This document shows, one piece after another, positions 17,628 through 26,100 of a stretch of DNA of 37,993 bases. The position numbers were made by a program, and so were the translations under genes. Below the pieces are notes generated by a model that saw nothing but the letters and a program-made list of their open reading frames with translations, did not search any database and was not told the DNA's origin. Within the stretch, counting starts at the first letter, position 1. Each line of letters opens with the position of its first letter. Source of the stretch: Candidatus Sericytochromatia bacterium (lineage in GTDB: Bacteria; Cyanobacteriota; Sericytochromatia; S15B-MN24; JAQBPE01); contig JAYKJB010000019.1 of NCBI GenBank assembly GCA_035285325.1, forward strand, positions 1-37,993, written 5' to 3'.

Positions 17628-19409
17628 CTAGCTGCCAATCAGGCTGACGGTCCCGATGCCCTGGGCCTGGTACTGCGGGTGAATCTCCGCAAACGACAGC
17701 ACCGTCAGGTGGGGAAGTTCGCGCTGACAGAGGTCCCGCATGAATGGTCGGATGCGAGGGTCACACAGCACCACTGGCTGGTCGAGATGGCCACATTGGA
17801 CTACCAGCCGACTCGTCAACAAGTCCCGCTGCGAGGAACTCAGGGACAGGGTCTGGCCCAGCGTACCTGTCTGGATACCGTCCAGCAGGGCGCCCTCGAC
17901 CGAGGCATCGAGGAGGATCACGTCGATCACCTGGTCTGGATTGGCCACCGCGGCACACAGCTGGCGCGAGAGTGCCTTGCGGACCAGTTCAGTCAGCACC
18001 AGGGGATCGTTCAACGGTCGGATCTGCGCCGCCATTTCCATCAGCATGAGGTTTTCCACGGTGGCCCGGTTGGGACCGAACTGGTTCGCCAGATAGAACG
18101 GATGAACTGGTTTGGCCGCGACTGCCAGCGTCTCCAGAATGGTCAACTGGTCTCGGATGCTGACCTGCTCCCGCAGTAAATTTTTCAAGATCTGGTGGTA
18201 GTCGCACAGTTCCAATTTCTCAGCGAGCACGGCTTCGATGGTCTGGGGGTGGCGTTCCCTCAGAAAGTCGAGCATGACCGTCAGCTCTTCCATGGCGAAC
18301 ATTTCGTGGGCGTGGCGGCGAATGGTGGCCTCCAGGTGTCGGGCCAGCAATTCATTGCATTCCAGCACGGTGTAGCCCAGGTTACGCAGGCGGGTGCCAG
18401 CGGCGCGTGGCACCCAGATGGCTGGCCTGCGCGTGACCGGGTCGCGGGTGGCGAAACCGGCAATTTGAGGCGGCATGGCATCCGCGTGGGGACTCTCGAC
18501 GGCCAGGTGATAGCCCAGCACCAGCTCCCCTTCGGCCACCGCGTGGCCCCGGACGCGAATCACGTAGGCGTTGGGACGCAACTCCACGTTGTCACTGATG
18601 CGTACCCCAGGACAGATGAACCCCAGGTCCTGGGCAATGTCCGCGCGCATCGGACCGATGCGAGACATCATGTCGCCACCAAGGGCGGGATCGACCAAAT
18701 TGATGAGGTCCATGCCCAGGTCCAGTTCGACCGAGGTCACGCTCAAGGTCGTGAGCATGGCCTCGGGATGCAGCAGGTCCTCTTCGTCTTCTCCCTGGAG
18801 AAATTCGCCCCCGACTCCGGTCGGGGCTTCATCCGAGAGCAGATGATTCAAGTCCTCCGGAACCGTCGAGCGAGCGCCTCCGCGCGCGGGCTCCGCTTCG
18901 TCGGCTGGCTCGAACGGCAAGGTCGCGAACATGTCGTAGAACAGCGGGTAATCACGGAACATCTCCCGACTGGCGAGCAGGTTGCGGTAAAGTCCGTGGA
19001 TGATTTCCAGCGCCTCGGCCTGCACCTGAATTTCGCTGTTCTTTTCCAGCAATTCGGCGGCCCGCTCGGCCTTCTTCAGTTCCTGTTGGTTGTCGCGATA
19101 ATGGTCGAGCAGCGCCGTGATGTTGAATTTCAGATACACGGACAGCTTGATCTGGGCGGCCATTTCTTTGATGCGACTGGGCCCCAACGCGAGGTCCAAA
19201 GGAATGGTGGCGCGGTCGATCGGCACCGGACTTTCGGCCGTTCGCAAGGCAAACTGCAACTGATCAAACAGGGGCCGGGCTGCCAGTTCCCGCTGGCGGG
19301 CCAGCGCCACGGCTGACCGGAAGGCATCCCGGCGATCGTCCAGCTCGGCGCCGGGTCGGATGGGCTGCATCCGGCCAAACCAGGATCTCAGTTTGTCGAA
19401 CACCGCCAT
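17628..19409 (-). CDS. Soluble FHIPEP-family protein (FlhA/SctV cytosolic domain without the export-gate channel)
   Basis: A 593-residue protein whose residues about 222-592 follow the cytosolic domain of FlhA/SctV, the nonameric export-gate ring of flagella and type III secretion. Matching blocks are ELDLGMDLINLVD, SRIGPMRADIAQDLGFICPG, VRISDNVELRPNAYVI (FlhA: VRIRDN), LGYTVLECNELLARHLE, LLREQVSIRDQLTILETLA and, at the very end, PHLTVLSFAEIHP. The eight-helix membrane channel of FlhA is absent. Residues 1-221 are instead a soluble, mostly helical region (with LGPSRIKEMAAQIKLSVYL) and an acidic linker. The ATG at 19409 has GAGGGAG upstream. No flagellar or type III gene is adjacent. The family match is firm; the function is unknown. 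Confidence 0.85.
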   Translation of the reverse strand: MAVFDKLRSWFGRMQPIRPGAELDDRRDAFRSAVALARQRELAARPLFDQLQFALRTAESPVPIDRATIPLDLALGPSRIKEMAAQIKLSVYLKFNITALLDHYRDNQQELKKAERAAELLEKNSEIQVQAEALEIIHGLYRNLLASREMFRDYPLFYDMFATLPFEPADEAEPARGGARSTVPEDLNHLLSDEAPTGVGGEFLQGEDEEDLLHPEAMLTTLSVTSVELDLGMDLINLVDPALGGDMMSRIGPMRADIAQDLGFICPGVRISDNVELRPNAYVIRVRGHAVAEGELVLGYHLAVESPHADAMPPQIAGFATRDPVTRRPAIWVPRAAGTRLRNLGYTVLECNELLARHLEATIRRHAHEMFAMEELTVMLDFLRERHPQTIEAVLAEKLELCDYHQILKNLLREQVSIRDQLTILETLAVAAKPVHPFYLANQFGPNRATVENLMLMEMAAQIRPLNDPLVLTELVRKALSRQLCAAVANPDQVIDVILLDASVEGALLDGIQTGTLGQTLSLSSSQRDLLTSRLVVQCGHLDQPVVLCDPRIRPFMRDLCQRELPHLTVLSFAEIHPQYQAQGIGTVSLIGS

Positions 19410-19598
19410 CTTCGGCGCTCCCTCAGGGCCTCACATGCGCCCCCCGTCTTCCTCTTACCCGCTCCCTGCGGCCTGCAATCCTGCTGAACGCTTGCTGCGC
19501 AGCCGTCCGACTGCCCAGGGCCCTTGGTCGGGGCACGTGCAGCGGCCCCGGGCGTTGCCTGGTTGCCCTGGGAGCACGAAATGACGCCGTTTCTTGCC

Positions 19599-19628
19599 TT
19601 GACCCTCATTCTGGCCGCGTGATACATT
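19599..19628 (+). promoter_or_regulatory. Promoter of the gcv operon
   Basis: TTGACC and TACATT are separated by 18 bases, and the -10 is preceded by TGA (extended). It lies 31 bases upstream of the gcvT ATG, leaving a short leader of about 25 nt with no room for a glycine riboswitch. Confidence 0.65.
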
Positions 19629-19658
19629 GAGCACGCCAGAAGGGACTGCCAGCCGGCC

Positions 19659-20786
19659 ATGACCGAACTTTCCACGCCCGCGACCCTGTCGCGTACGCCC
19701 CTCCATCAGGAGCACTGCTCGCTCGGAGCCAGAATGGTTCCCTTCGCGGGATGGGAGATGCCGGTCCAGTACAGCGGCATCCTGGATGAGCACCACGCGG
19801 TTCGACAGGCCGCAGGCCTGTTCGATGTCTCTCATATGGGGGAGTTCCAGGTGCGGGGCGTTGGGGCGGAGGCCTTTGTGCAACGGGTCGTCGCCAATGA
19901 TGTGGCCCGTTTGGCGGCGGACCAGGCCCTCTACACTCAATTCACCCGTCCGGATGGGGGTACCGTGGATGACTTGCTGGTCTACCGGCGCCCGGATGGC
20001 TTCTTGCTGGTGGTGAATGCTTCCAACATCGCCAAGGATTGGGCTTGGCTGAAGGGCCACCTGTCCGGCGACGTGGAGCTCACGGATGTGTCCGATGATA
20101 CCGCCATGTTGGCTTTGCAAGGGCCGTGCGCCGAGCAGATTTTGGCGCCCATTGCGGTGCTGCCCACACCTCTGTCCTCGCAAGGGGCGTTCCGCTGGCA
20201 GGATGGTCTAGTCGCTGGTCTGGCCTGCACCGTGGCCCGCACGGGGTACACGGGCGAGGATGGCTTCGAAATTTTCTGCGCGCCGGCGGACGCCCCCGCG
20301 CTGTGGCGCGCGTTGCTGGCAGCCGGCGCCGAGCACGGCCTGAAGCCGGCCGGTCTGGGGGCCCGGGACACGTTGCGTCTCGAGGCGGGCTTGCCCCTTT
20401 ACGGCCACGAGCTGACGGACCAGATCAGCCCGGTGATGGCCGGCCTCACCTGGAGCGTGAAGCTGGATAAAGGGGATTTCCTCGGGCGTGAGGCCCTGAC
20501 CGCCCAGCGCGCCGGGAGCATGTCGGCTCGCGTGGTGGGTCTGGTGTTGGAAGGCCGGGCGATCGCCCGGCAAGGTTACGCCGTTTTCGCCGCGGGCCAG
20601 CCGGTCGGTGAGGTCCTCTCCGGCACGCTCTCGCCCACGCTGCAACAACCCATCGCGACGGCGCTCGTGGCGGCCTCCGCCATCGACAGCCCCTTGACCG
20701 TCGAGATTCGCGGGCAGCAACATGCCGCCACGCTGGTGCGTTTGCCGTTCTATCGTCGCCCCGCCACCACGAGAGATGGAGCTTGA
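19659..20786 (+). CDS. gcvT: Glycine cleavage system T protein (aminomethyltransferase)
   Basis: Transfers the methylene carbon from the aminomethyl-lipoyl arm of H protein to tetrahydrofolate and releases ammonia. It has 375 residues, the family size. Signature blocks are MVPFAGWEMPVQY, GLFDVSHMGEF, ARTGYTGEDGFEIF and GLGARDTLRLEAGLPLYGHE, the last carrying the catalytic-site Asp and Arg of the family. The ATG at 19659 is the first gene of gcvT-gcvH-gcvPA; gcvH begins three bases after the gcvT stop codon. Confidence 0.97.
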   Translation: MTELSTPATLSRTPLHQEHCSLGARMVPFAGWEMPVQYSGILDEHHAVRQAAGLFDVSHMGEFQVRGVGAEAFVQRVVANDVARLAADQALYTQFTRPDGGTVDDLLVYRRPDGFLLVVNASNIAKDWAWLKGHLSGDVELTDVSDDTAMLALQGPCAEQILAPIAVLPTPLSSQGAFRWQDGLVAGLACTVARTGYTGEDGFEIFCAPADAPALWRALLAAGAEHGLKPAGLGARDTLRLEAGLPLYGHELTDQISPVMAGLTWSVKLDKGDFLGREALTAQRAGSMSARVVGLVLEGRAIARQGYAVFAAGQPVGEVLSGTLSPTLQQPIATALVAASAIDSPLTVEIRGQQHAATLVRLPFYRRPATTRDGA

Positions 20787-20789
20787 GTC

Positions 20790-21173
20790 ATGACCTTGCC
20801 CGCGCAGATTGCCTTCGTTTCCTCCCACGAGTACCTGGTTCCCGATGCGGAAGGGGCCACCATCGGCATCTCCAAGTACGCCGCTGAACAGCTCGGGGAC
20901 GTCGTCTTCGTCGAGTTGCCCCCGGTTGGGAAGCAGCTGGCACGCGGGGAGTCGTTCGGCGTGGTCGAGTCGGTCAAGGCCGTCTCGGACCTGTATGCTC
21001 CGATGGCGGGTGAAGTGGTGGCCGTCAACGAGGCCCTGAATCAGGAGCCCGGGCTGGTCAGTGAAGATCCTTACGGGCAGGGGTGGATCATCCGGATGAA
21101 GGGCACGCGTCCGGAGGCTGGGGACGGCCTGATGGATGCGGCCGCCTATGAGGCCTACCTCGGAGGATTGTGA
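20790..21173 (+). CDS. gcvH: Glycine cleavage system H protein
   Basis: Lipoyl-carrier protein that shuttles the aminomethyl intermediate between the P, T and L proteins. It has 127 residues. The lipoylated lysine is Lys63 in VESVKAVSDLYAP, and the N-terminal block SSHEYLVPDAEGATIGI is typical. The start ATG follows the gcvT stop by three bases, with GGAG upstream. Its TGA overlaps the gcvPA ATG as TGATG. Confidence 0.97.
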   Translation: MTLPAQIAFVSSHEYLVPDAEGATIGISKYAAEQLGDVVFVELPPVGKQLARGESFGVVESVKAVSDLYAPMAGEVVAVNEALNQEPGLVSEDPYGQGWIIRMKGTRPEAGDGLMDAAAYEAYLGGL

Positions 21174-22531
21174 TGAACCCTTATCTTCCCCTGTCTGCCG
21201 ACGACCGTCGCGAAATGCTGGCGGAGGTCGGCTTTCCTTCCTTTGAAGCCATGGTCGCCCACGTGCCGGCCAGGTTGCGTTTGCCTGAACTGCGCCTACC
21301 GGAGGGACTCAGCGAATTTGAAGTTCAGGCCGCGATGCGCGACCTGGCCGCACGGAACCGGGTTCCGGATGGCCGCACCTTCCTTGGTGCCGGCGTGTAT
21401 CAGCGCTTCGTGCCGGCAGCGGTCGACGCCCTGGTCTCGCGTGCCGAGTTCTACACGGCGTATACGCCCTACCAGCCTGAGGTCAGCCAGGGGACGCTGC
21501 AGTACACCTATGAGTACCAGAGTCTGATCTGCGCCCTGACGGGCATGGACGTGTCAAACGCCAGCCTGTACGACGCATCGACCGCCGTGGCGGAAGCCGC
21601 GTTCATGGCCATGCGGATCACCGGTCGTCGAGACGTCGTCGTGGCCGACACCGTGCATCCGGAATACGTGGAAGTGCTGCGCACCTACGCGCGGGGGCCG
21701 GAGCCGACGGTCCGCCTGGCCGCGACCTCGGATGGCCTGCTGGACCCGGAGTCATTGCCCTCGCTGCTGTCCAGTGAAACGGCCTGCCTGGTCGTTCAGA
21801 CGCCCAACTTCCTCGGACTGGTGGAGGCGATGCCAGCCCTCGCCGAGGCGGCGCACGCGGTGGGGGCCTTGCTGGTGGCGGTGGTGGACCCCGTCTCGCT
21901 GGCCGTGCTGACCCCGCCAGGGGACTACGGCGCCGATATCGTGGTCGGCGATGGTCAGTCTGTCGGCAATCTGCCCCAGTTCGGGGGGCCTCACGTGGGC
22001 TTCATGGCCTGCCGGAGCGAGCATTTCCGCCAGCTGCCCGGTCGCATCGTCGGGGCCACCGTCGACTCGCGCGGAGACCGCGCCTACACGCTGACCTTGC
22101 AGACGCGCGAGCAACACATCCGCCGCGAAAAGGCCACCAGCAACATCTGCACCAACCAGGCCCTTTGCGCGCTGGCCGTGACCGTCTACCTGTCGCTGGC
22201 CGGGGCCGAGGGGTTGCGCCAGGTGGCGGAAACCTCTGCGGCACGCGCCCACGACCTGGCCCGTCGCATCGCGGCTTTGCCGGGTTACCAGCTGGCCCAT
22301 GCGGGGCCCTTCTTGCATGAGTTCGTGGTGCGGGCGCCCGTTCCTGCGGCCGCCTTGCTTGAAGCCCTGGAAGCTCAGGGGATTCTGGGCGGCGTGGCAC
22401 TCGAACGCTGGTTCCCCGACCGTGAGCGGGATTTCCTGGTGGCGGTCACGGAGGTCAACACCCCCGCGGCCCTCGAGGCCTTCGTGGCGGCGCTGGCGGC
22501 CTGCGCCAGTGCGACCGTTCCCTCACGTTGA
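21173..22531 (+). CDS. gcvPA: Glycine dehydrogenase (decarboxylating) subunit 1
   Basis: The N-terminal half of P protein in organisms with a two-subunit enzyme; it decarboxylates glycine together with GcvPB. It has 452 residues, as expected. It shows FLGAGVYQRFVPAAVDALV, YTPYQPEVSQGTLQ, NASLYDASTAVAEAA, GDGQSVGNLPQFGGPHVGF and the TSNICTNQALCAL block. The catalytic PLP lysine belongs to GcvPB, which is not in this window; the next gene is spoVS. I chose the ATG at 21173 (GGAGGA five bases upstream) over the GTG just before it. Confidence 0.97.
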   Translation: MNPYLPLSADDRREMLAEVGFPSFEAMVAHVPARLRLPELRLPEGLSEFEVQAAMRDLAARNRVPDGRTFLGAGVYQRFVPAAVDALVSRAEFYTAYTPYQPEVSQGTLQYTYEYQSLICALTGMDVSNASLYDASTAVAEAAFMAMRITGRRDVVVADTVHPEYVEVLRTYARGPEPTVRLAATSDGLLDPESLPSLLSSETACLVVQTPNFLGLVEAMPALAEAAHAVGALLVAVVDPVSLAVLTPPGDYGADIVVGDGQSVGNLPQFGGPHVGFMACRSEHFRQLPGRIVGATVDSRGDRAYTLTLQTREQHIRREKATSNICTNQALCALAVTVYLSLAGAEGLRQVAETSAARAHDLARRIAALPGYQLAHAGPFLHEFVVRAPVPAAALLEALEAQGILGGVALERWFPDRERDFLVAVTEVNTPAALEAFVAALAACASATVPSR

Positions 22532-22567
22532 CGGCCTGCGCCAGCGCGAGCTTCCCTCGCGCTGGCG
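22498..22567 (+). repeat. Imperfect 35-bp tandem duplication over the gcvPA stop
   Basis: Unit 1 (22498-22532) ends with the gcvPA stop codon plus one base. Unit 2 (22533-22567) starts with the same 12 bases GGCCTGCGCCAG and matches at most later positions. Unit 2 contains the perfect hairpin; unit 1 only a degenerate version. Confidence 0.6.
22539..22567 (+). terminator. Perfect 12-bp hairpin after gcvPA
   Basis: CGCCAGCGCGAG and its exact reverse complement flank a CTTCC loop, eight bases past the gcvPA stop. There is no T tract, but the stem is strong enough to end the gcv transcript or protect its 3' end. The following 229 bases, up to spoVS, contain a run of nine C (22611-22619) and no recognisable gene or gcvPB remnant. 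Confidence 0.55.
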
Positions 22568-22796
22568 GCTCCCTGCGCGCTGCTCCTGGACGTGGTGGGC
22601 GTTCCGGTTGCCCCCCCCCAGCCTGAGCTGCCTGCTTGCACGCCAAGTCCAATGCCTCCCTGGCATCTGGCACGAAGGCCTGGGGCAAACCTTGTCTGAT
22701 CTGGCCTTCGCCCGACGGCGTGGCGGGCGTACCATCGCGGATGTCAGCGGAGTTCTCGGATGTGACGCTGCCGTCTGACACGAGGAGGGTCGCCTG

Positions 22797-23087
22797 GTGT
22801 TATCGAAGCAAGCTCCCCCCAAGCGGGTTCCCCTGTTACGCGTCTGTTCCAATTCCAACCCGGCCTCGGTGGCCGGGGCGATCGCCGGCGTGATCCGCGA
22901 AACGGGTCACTGCGAGGTGCAGGCCATCGGGGCGGGGGCGGTCAATCAGACGGTCAAGGCGATCGGTATCGCCCGCGGCTACGTGGCTCCATCTGGCCTG
23001 AACCTGGTCACGATTCCTGCCTTTCTGGACATCGAGGTGAATGGCGAGGAGCGCACGGCCATTCGTTTCATCATCGAGCCGCGTTGA
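22797..23087 (+). CDS. spoVS: SpoVS-family protein (stage V sporulation protein S)
   Basis: A 96-residue protein. The SpoVS domain fills residues about 11-96, with SNSNPASVAGAIAGVIRE, IGAGAVNQTVKAIGIARG, YVAPSGLNLVTIPAF and NGEERTAIRFIIEP, each close to the Bacillus protein. The GTG start has GAGGAGGG seven bases upstream, and about 10 basic residues precede the domain. In Bacillus SpoVS acts in septation and sporulation; similar proteins occur in non-sporulating lineages, where the role is undefined. It is an Alba-like fold, so nucleic-acid binding is possible. Confidence 0.92.
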   Translation: MLSKQAPPKRVPLLRVCSNSNPASVAGAIAGVIRETGHCEVQAIGAGAVNQTVKAIGIARGYVAPSGLNLVTIPAFLDIEVNGEERTAIRFIIEPR

Positions 23088-23130
23088 CAGGGGGCCGCAA
23101 GCCCCGTTAGTGTGAGGCCGCAGGAGGGTA

Positions 23131-23148
23131 CGAGCCCAGGGGGGCTCG
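23131..23148 (+). terminator. Candidate terminator after spoVS
   Basis: CGAGCCC and GGGCTCG pair around AGGG, followed by CCCCTCCCTTT. It lies 43 bases past the spoVS stop and 25 bases before the next gene. Confidence 0.35.
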
Positions 23149-23173
23149 GCCCCTCCCTTTGGCAGAGGTCTCT

Positions 23174-26100
23174 TTGCATCGGTTCCGTTTTGCGTTATCC
23201 ACTCTGGCCCTGACCCTGGCCCTGGGAGGCCCTTTCGCGGCTCCCGCCCGGGCTCAGACCGCGTTGTTCGAGCCGGGCAGCAGCTGGACGACCCTGCAGA
23301 CGCCTCACTTCCGCATCTATCACACGCCGGAGCTGGCCCACAAGGCCCGCGAGGTGGCTGCCATTGCCGAAGACGCCCACCGCCTGCTGGTTCCCATGAT
23401 GCAAGTGGAGCCTCCGGACGTGACGGAGGTGGTGATCTCGGATGTCTTTGACGAACTGAACAGCCTCGCGCACAACAGCCCGCACCGGGCGGTCTGGCTC
23501 TGGATGACGCCGCCGAATCCGGATGAGGGGATGCCGATCGGGCGTTATGACCAGTGGTTGCGTCTGCTCTTCATTCACGAATACACCCACATCCTGCAAT
23601 TTGAACACACGCCCTGGCTGGTCAATCAGATCAACTCCGCAGCCGGTGGCTTCATCTTCAGCCAGTTGCCGACCCTGCCGATCGAGGTGACGCTGCAACT
23701 GCCGGACCTGCTCACCAACGTGCCTTCCTACTTCACGGAAGGGTTGGCGGTGTATACCGAGAGCAAGTTCACCGGCGGCGGACGCGGCCTCGAGGGCGAT
23801 TTCGAGATGACGCGTCGCATGGCCTTCTGGGAGGGCAAGGTTCCCGCTTACGATCAGGTGTTCGGGCGATATATGCTCGAATGGCCGATGGGCGGCTATG
23901 AATACACCTGGGGCAGCGCCTTCATCGCCCACCTGGTGGCGCGCCACGGGGAAAAGGCGCCCGCCGAGATTCTCCGGCAGTACGGGGTGTTTCCCTACCT
24001 GGGCTTCGACAATGCCGTGTGGCGGGCCACCGGGGAGACGGCGCAGCAGATCTGGGCCGATATGGTCCGAACCCTGGGGGCGCGCTACGAGGCCGAGCGG
24101 CTGGTCTGGAAAGCGCGCGCGGACAAGCGGGAGACGCTGGCGCGCTTTCCGGTGCCCAAACTGGTGACCGACACCGGCCGTCACCATCGCCATCCACTCT
24201 GGTTGCCCGATGGAACGCTCTGGTACACGGAGGCCGCTCGTAACCAGTCCGCCAAGATCTACGCCGACAAGCTGGATGGTTCGCCGCGCGAAGTGGTGAT
24301 GTCCAAGAGCACCCGCTCGGCCGTGTCGGTCGCGGAAAATCCAGATCTGGTTTACTACGAAGCCGACACCTCCGAGTCTCCCCGCGGTCTGACCAGCTAC
24401 CGAGACATCTTCGTGCTGGACCGCAAAACCAAGAAGAAAAAACAGCTCACCAAGAATGCGCGGCTGTTCGCGCCGATGGTGTCGCCTGATGGCAAGCGCC
24501 TCGTGGGCGTTCCCAACGGTGGGGGGAAAACCGGTCTGGCCATTTACGACGCCGCCTCCGGTCGTCACCTGCGAGAATGGCTGTTCGACCAGAATGCTTA
24601 CCAGTTCGGCAATCCGGTCTGGTCGCCGGATGGCAAGCGTCTGGCCGTGGCCGTCTGGCATGCCGGCACCCGTGACCTCTGGTTGGTCGACGCGGAAAAA
24701 GGCGACATGAAGCCGCTCTGGCGCGACCTCGCGCTCGATTTTTATCCGACCTGGACGCCTGATGGACGGGGCTTGGTGTTCGTCTCGGATCGCACCGATG
24801 GGGTGTTCAACGTGCACGTCTTCGACCTGGCGACCCGACGCCTGCGGGCCCTCACGGATGTGCCCGGGGGGGCCTTTGACCCGGTTGTTTCGCCGGATGG
24901 CAAGCAGATTGCCTTCGCCACCTATTCGGGCCGCGGCTATGACATCGCCCTGATCCCCTTCGAGGCGGCACCCGCCCCGCACGGTGTGGCGGTGCGCTCG
25001 GCCGGTCCCGTGCCGGAACTGCCGAGCCTGCCCCCCGCCACCATCCGGGGCATCTCGCCCTACAATCCGCTCACGACCATGGGGCCGAGTACCTGGTTCC
25101 CGCTGTTTTCGCAGGACGAACAGGGCCGCAATGTCACGCTCTACACTTACTGGCAGGACTTGCTGCGGCAGCAAAGCTTGGTGCTGATCGGGGGATATGG
25201 TCTCAACAGCGGACGGTTGAATTACGGCTTCAACTACGGCAACTCCGCGGGTGCCTTGCCGTGGTCACTGTTTGCCATTGAATATGCGGGCCTGGGGCGT
25301 CAGCCATTGTTTCCGGACAAGGAAGTCCCAGAGGATATCGTCTGGGCCAACCGCTGGCAGTGGAACAAGTCGGCCACCCTCTCCATGCAATGGCCCGGAT
25401 TGCGCTACCCCCTGTTCGAACCCCCACCCATCACCGGGGACAACTGGACCTTCGGTCTGCGCACCGAGCGGGTGGAAGACTATGCGCTGGAAATCGAGGA
25501 TACGGCGGTTCCCGACAAGTACGCGGACAAGTTCCCGGCCGATCAGCGGCTGACGCCCGTGATGAATGGCGATCTGCCGGCCGTCTGGACGGCGGATAAC
25601 CCGGGAAGCTACCACAGCGCTTTCGTCCAGTGGCAGCGGGCCCAGAGTGTACGCTGGCCCTACGATTACGGTCCTTCAGAGGGACAGCTGACCACGCTGG
25701 GGGCCGAGCAAGGCATCCCGGTGGCCGGGATGCCCGTGGAGCGAACCTTCACGCGCTTGTGGGCAGACCACCGGTTCTATGTGCCTTTGCCGCAGAAGCA
25801 TTCGCTGGCGCTGCGGACCACGGGGGGCTTGGTCTACAACCGCAATGGCGACTTTTACATGGCAGCCTGGCGCGCCCCGTTCGGCTATCAGCCACTGTCG
25901 ACGCTGAACCGCTGGGACCTGACTTCCGCGACGGATTATTCCAACCGGATGATTCTGCTGCGCGGCCACAATTTTGCCGTGGGCAATCGGGTGGTGTCGG
26001 CGGGGTTGGAGTATCGCTGGCCGATCATGGAGGTCATGCGGGGCTGGGGCGAATTCCCCTTGTTCATCAACCAGCTGTATGGGGTGGCGTTCCTGGATGG

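Noticed and set aside
17628-19409. Annotation as an intact flagellar FlhA
   Set aside because: The N-terminal membrane domain is absent and no flagellar genes are nearby, so the protein cannot act as a normal export gate.
19629-19658. Glycine riboswitch before gcvT
   Set aside because: The likely promoter leaves only about 25 nt of leader, too short for a glycine aptamer.
22532-22796. Possible remnant of gcvPB after gcvPA
   Set aside because: None of the frames in this gap shows the PLP-lysine region or any other GcvPB block.
23195-25174. A 659-codon open frame antisense to the metalloprotease/propeller gene
   Set aside because: No recognisable motif, amino-acid make-up typical of a shadow frame, no ribosome binding site; the plus-strand frame has a signal peptide, HExxH and SPDG repeats.
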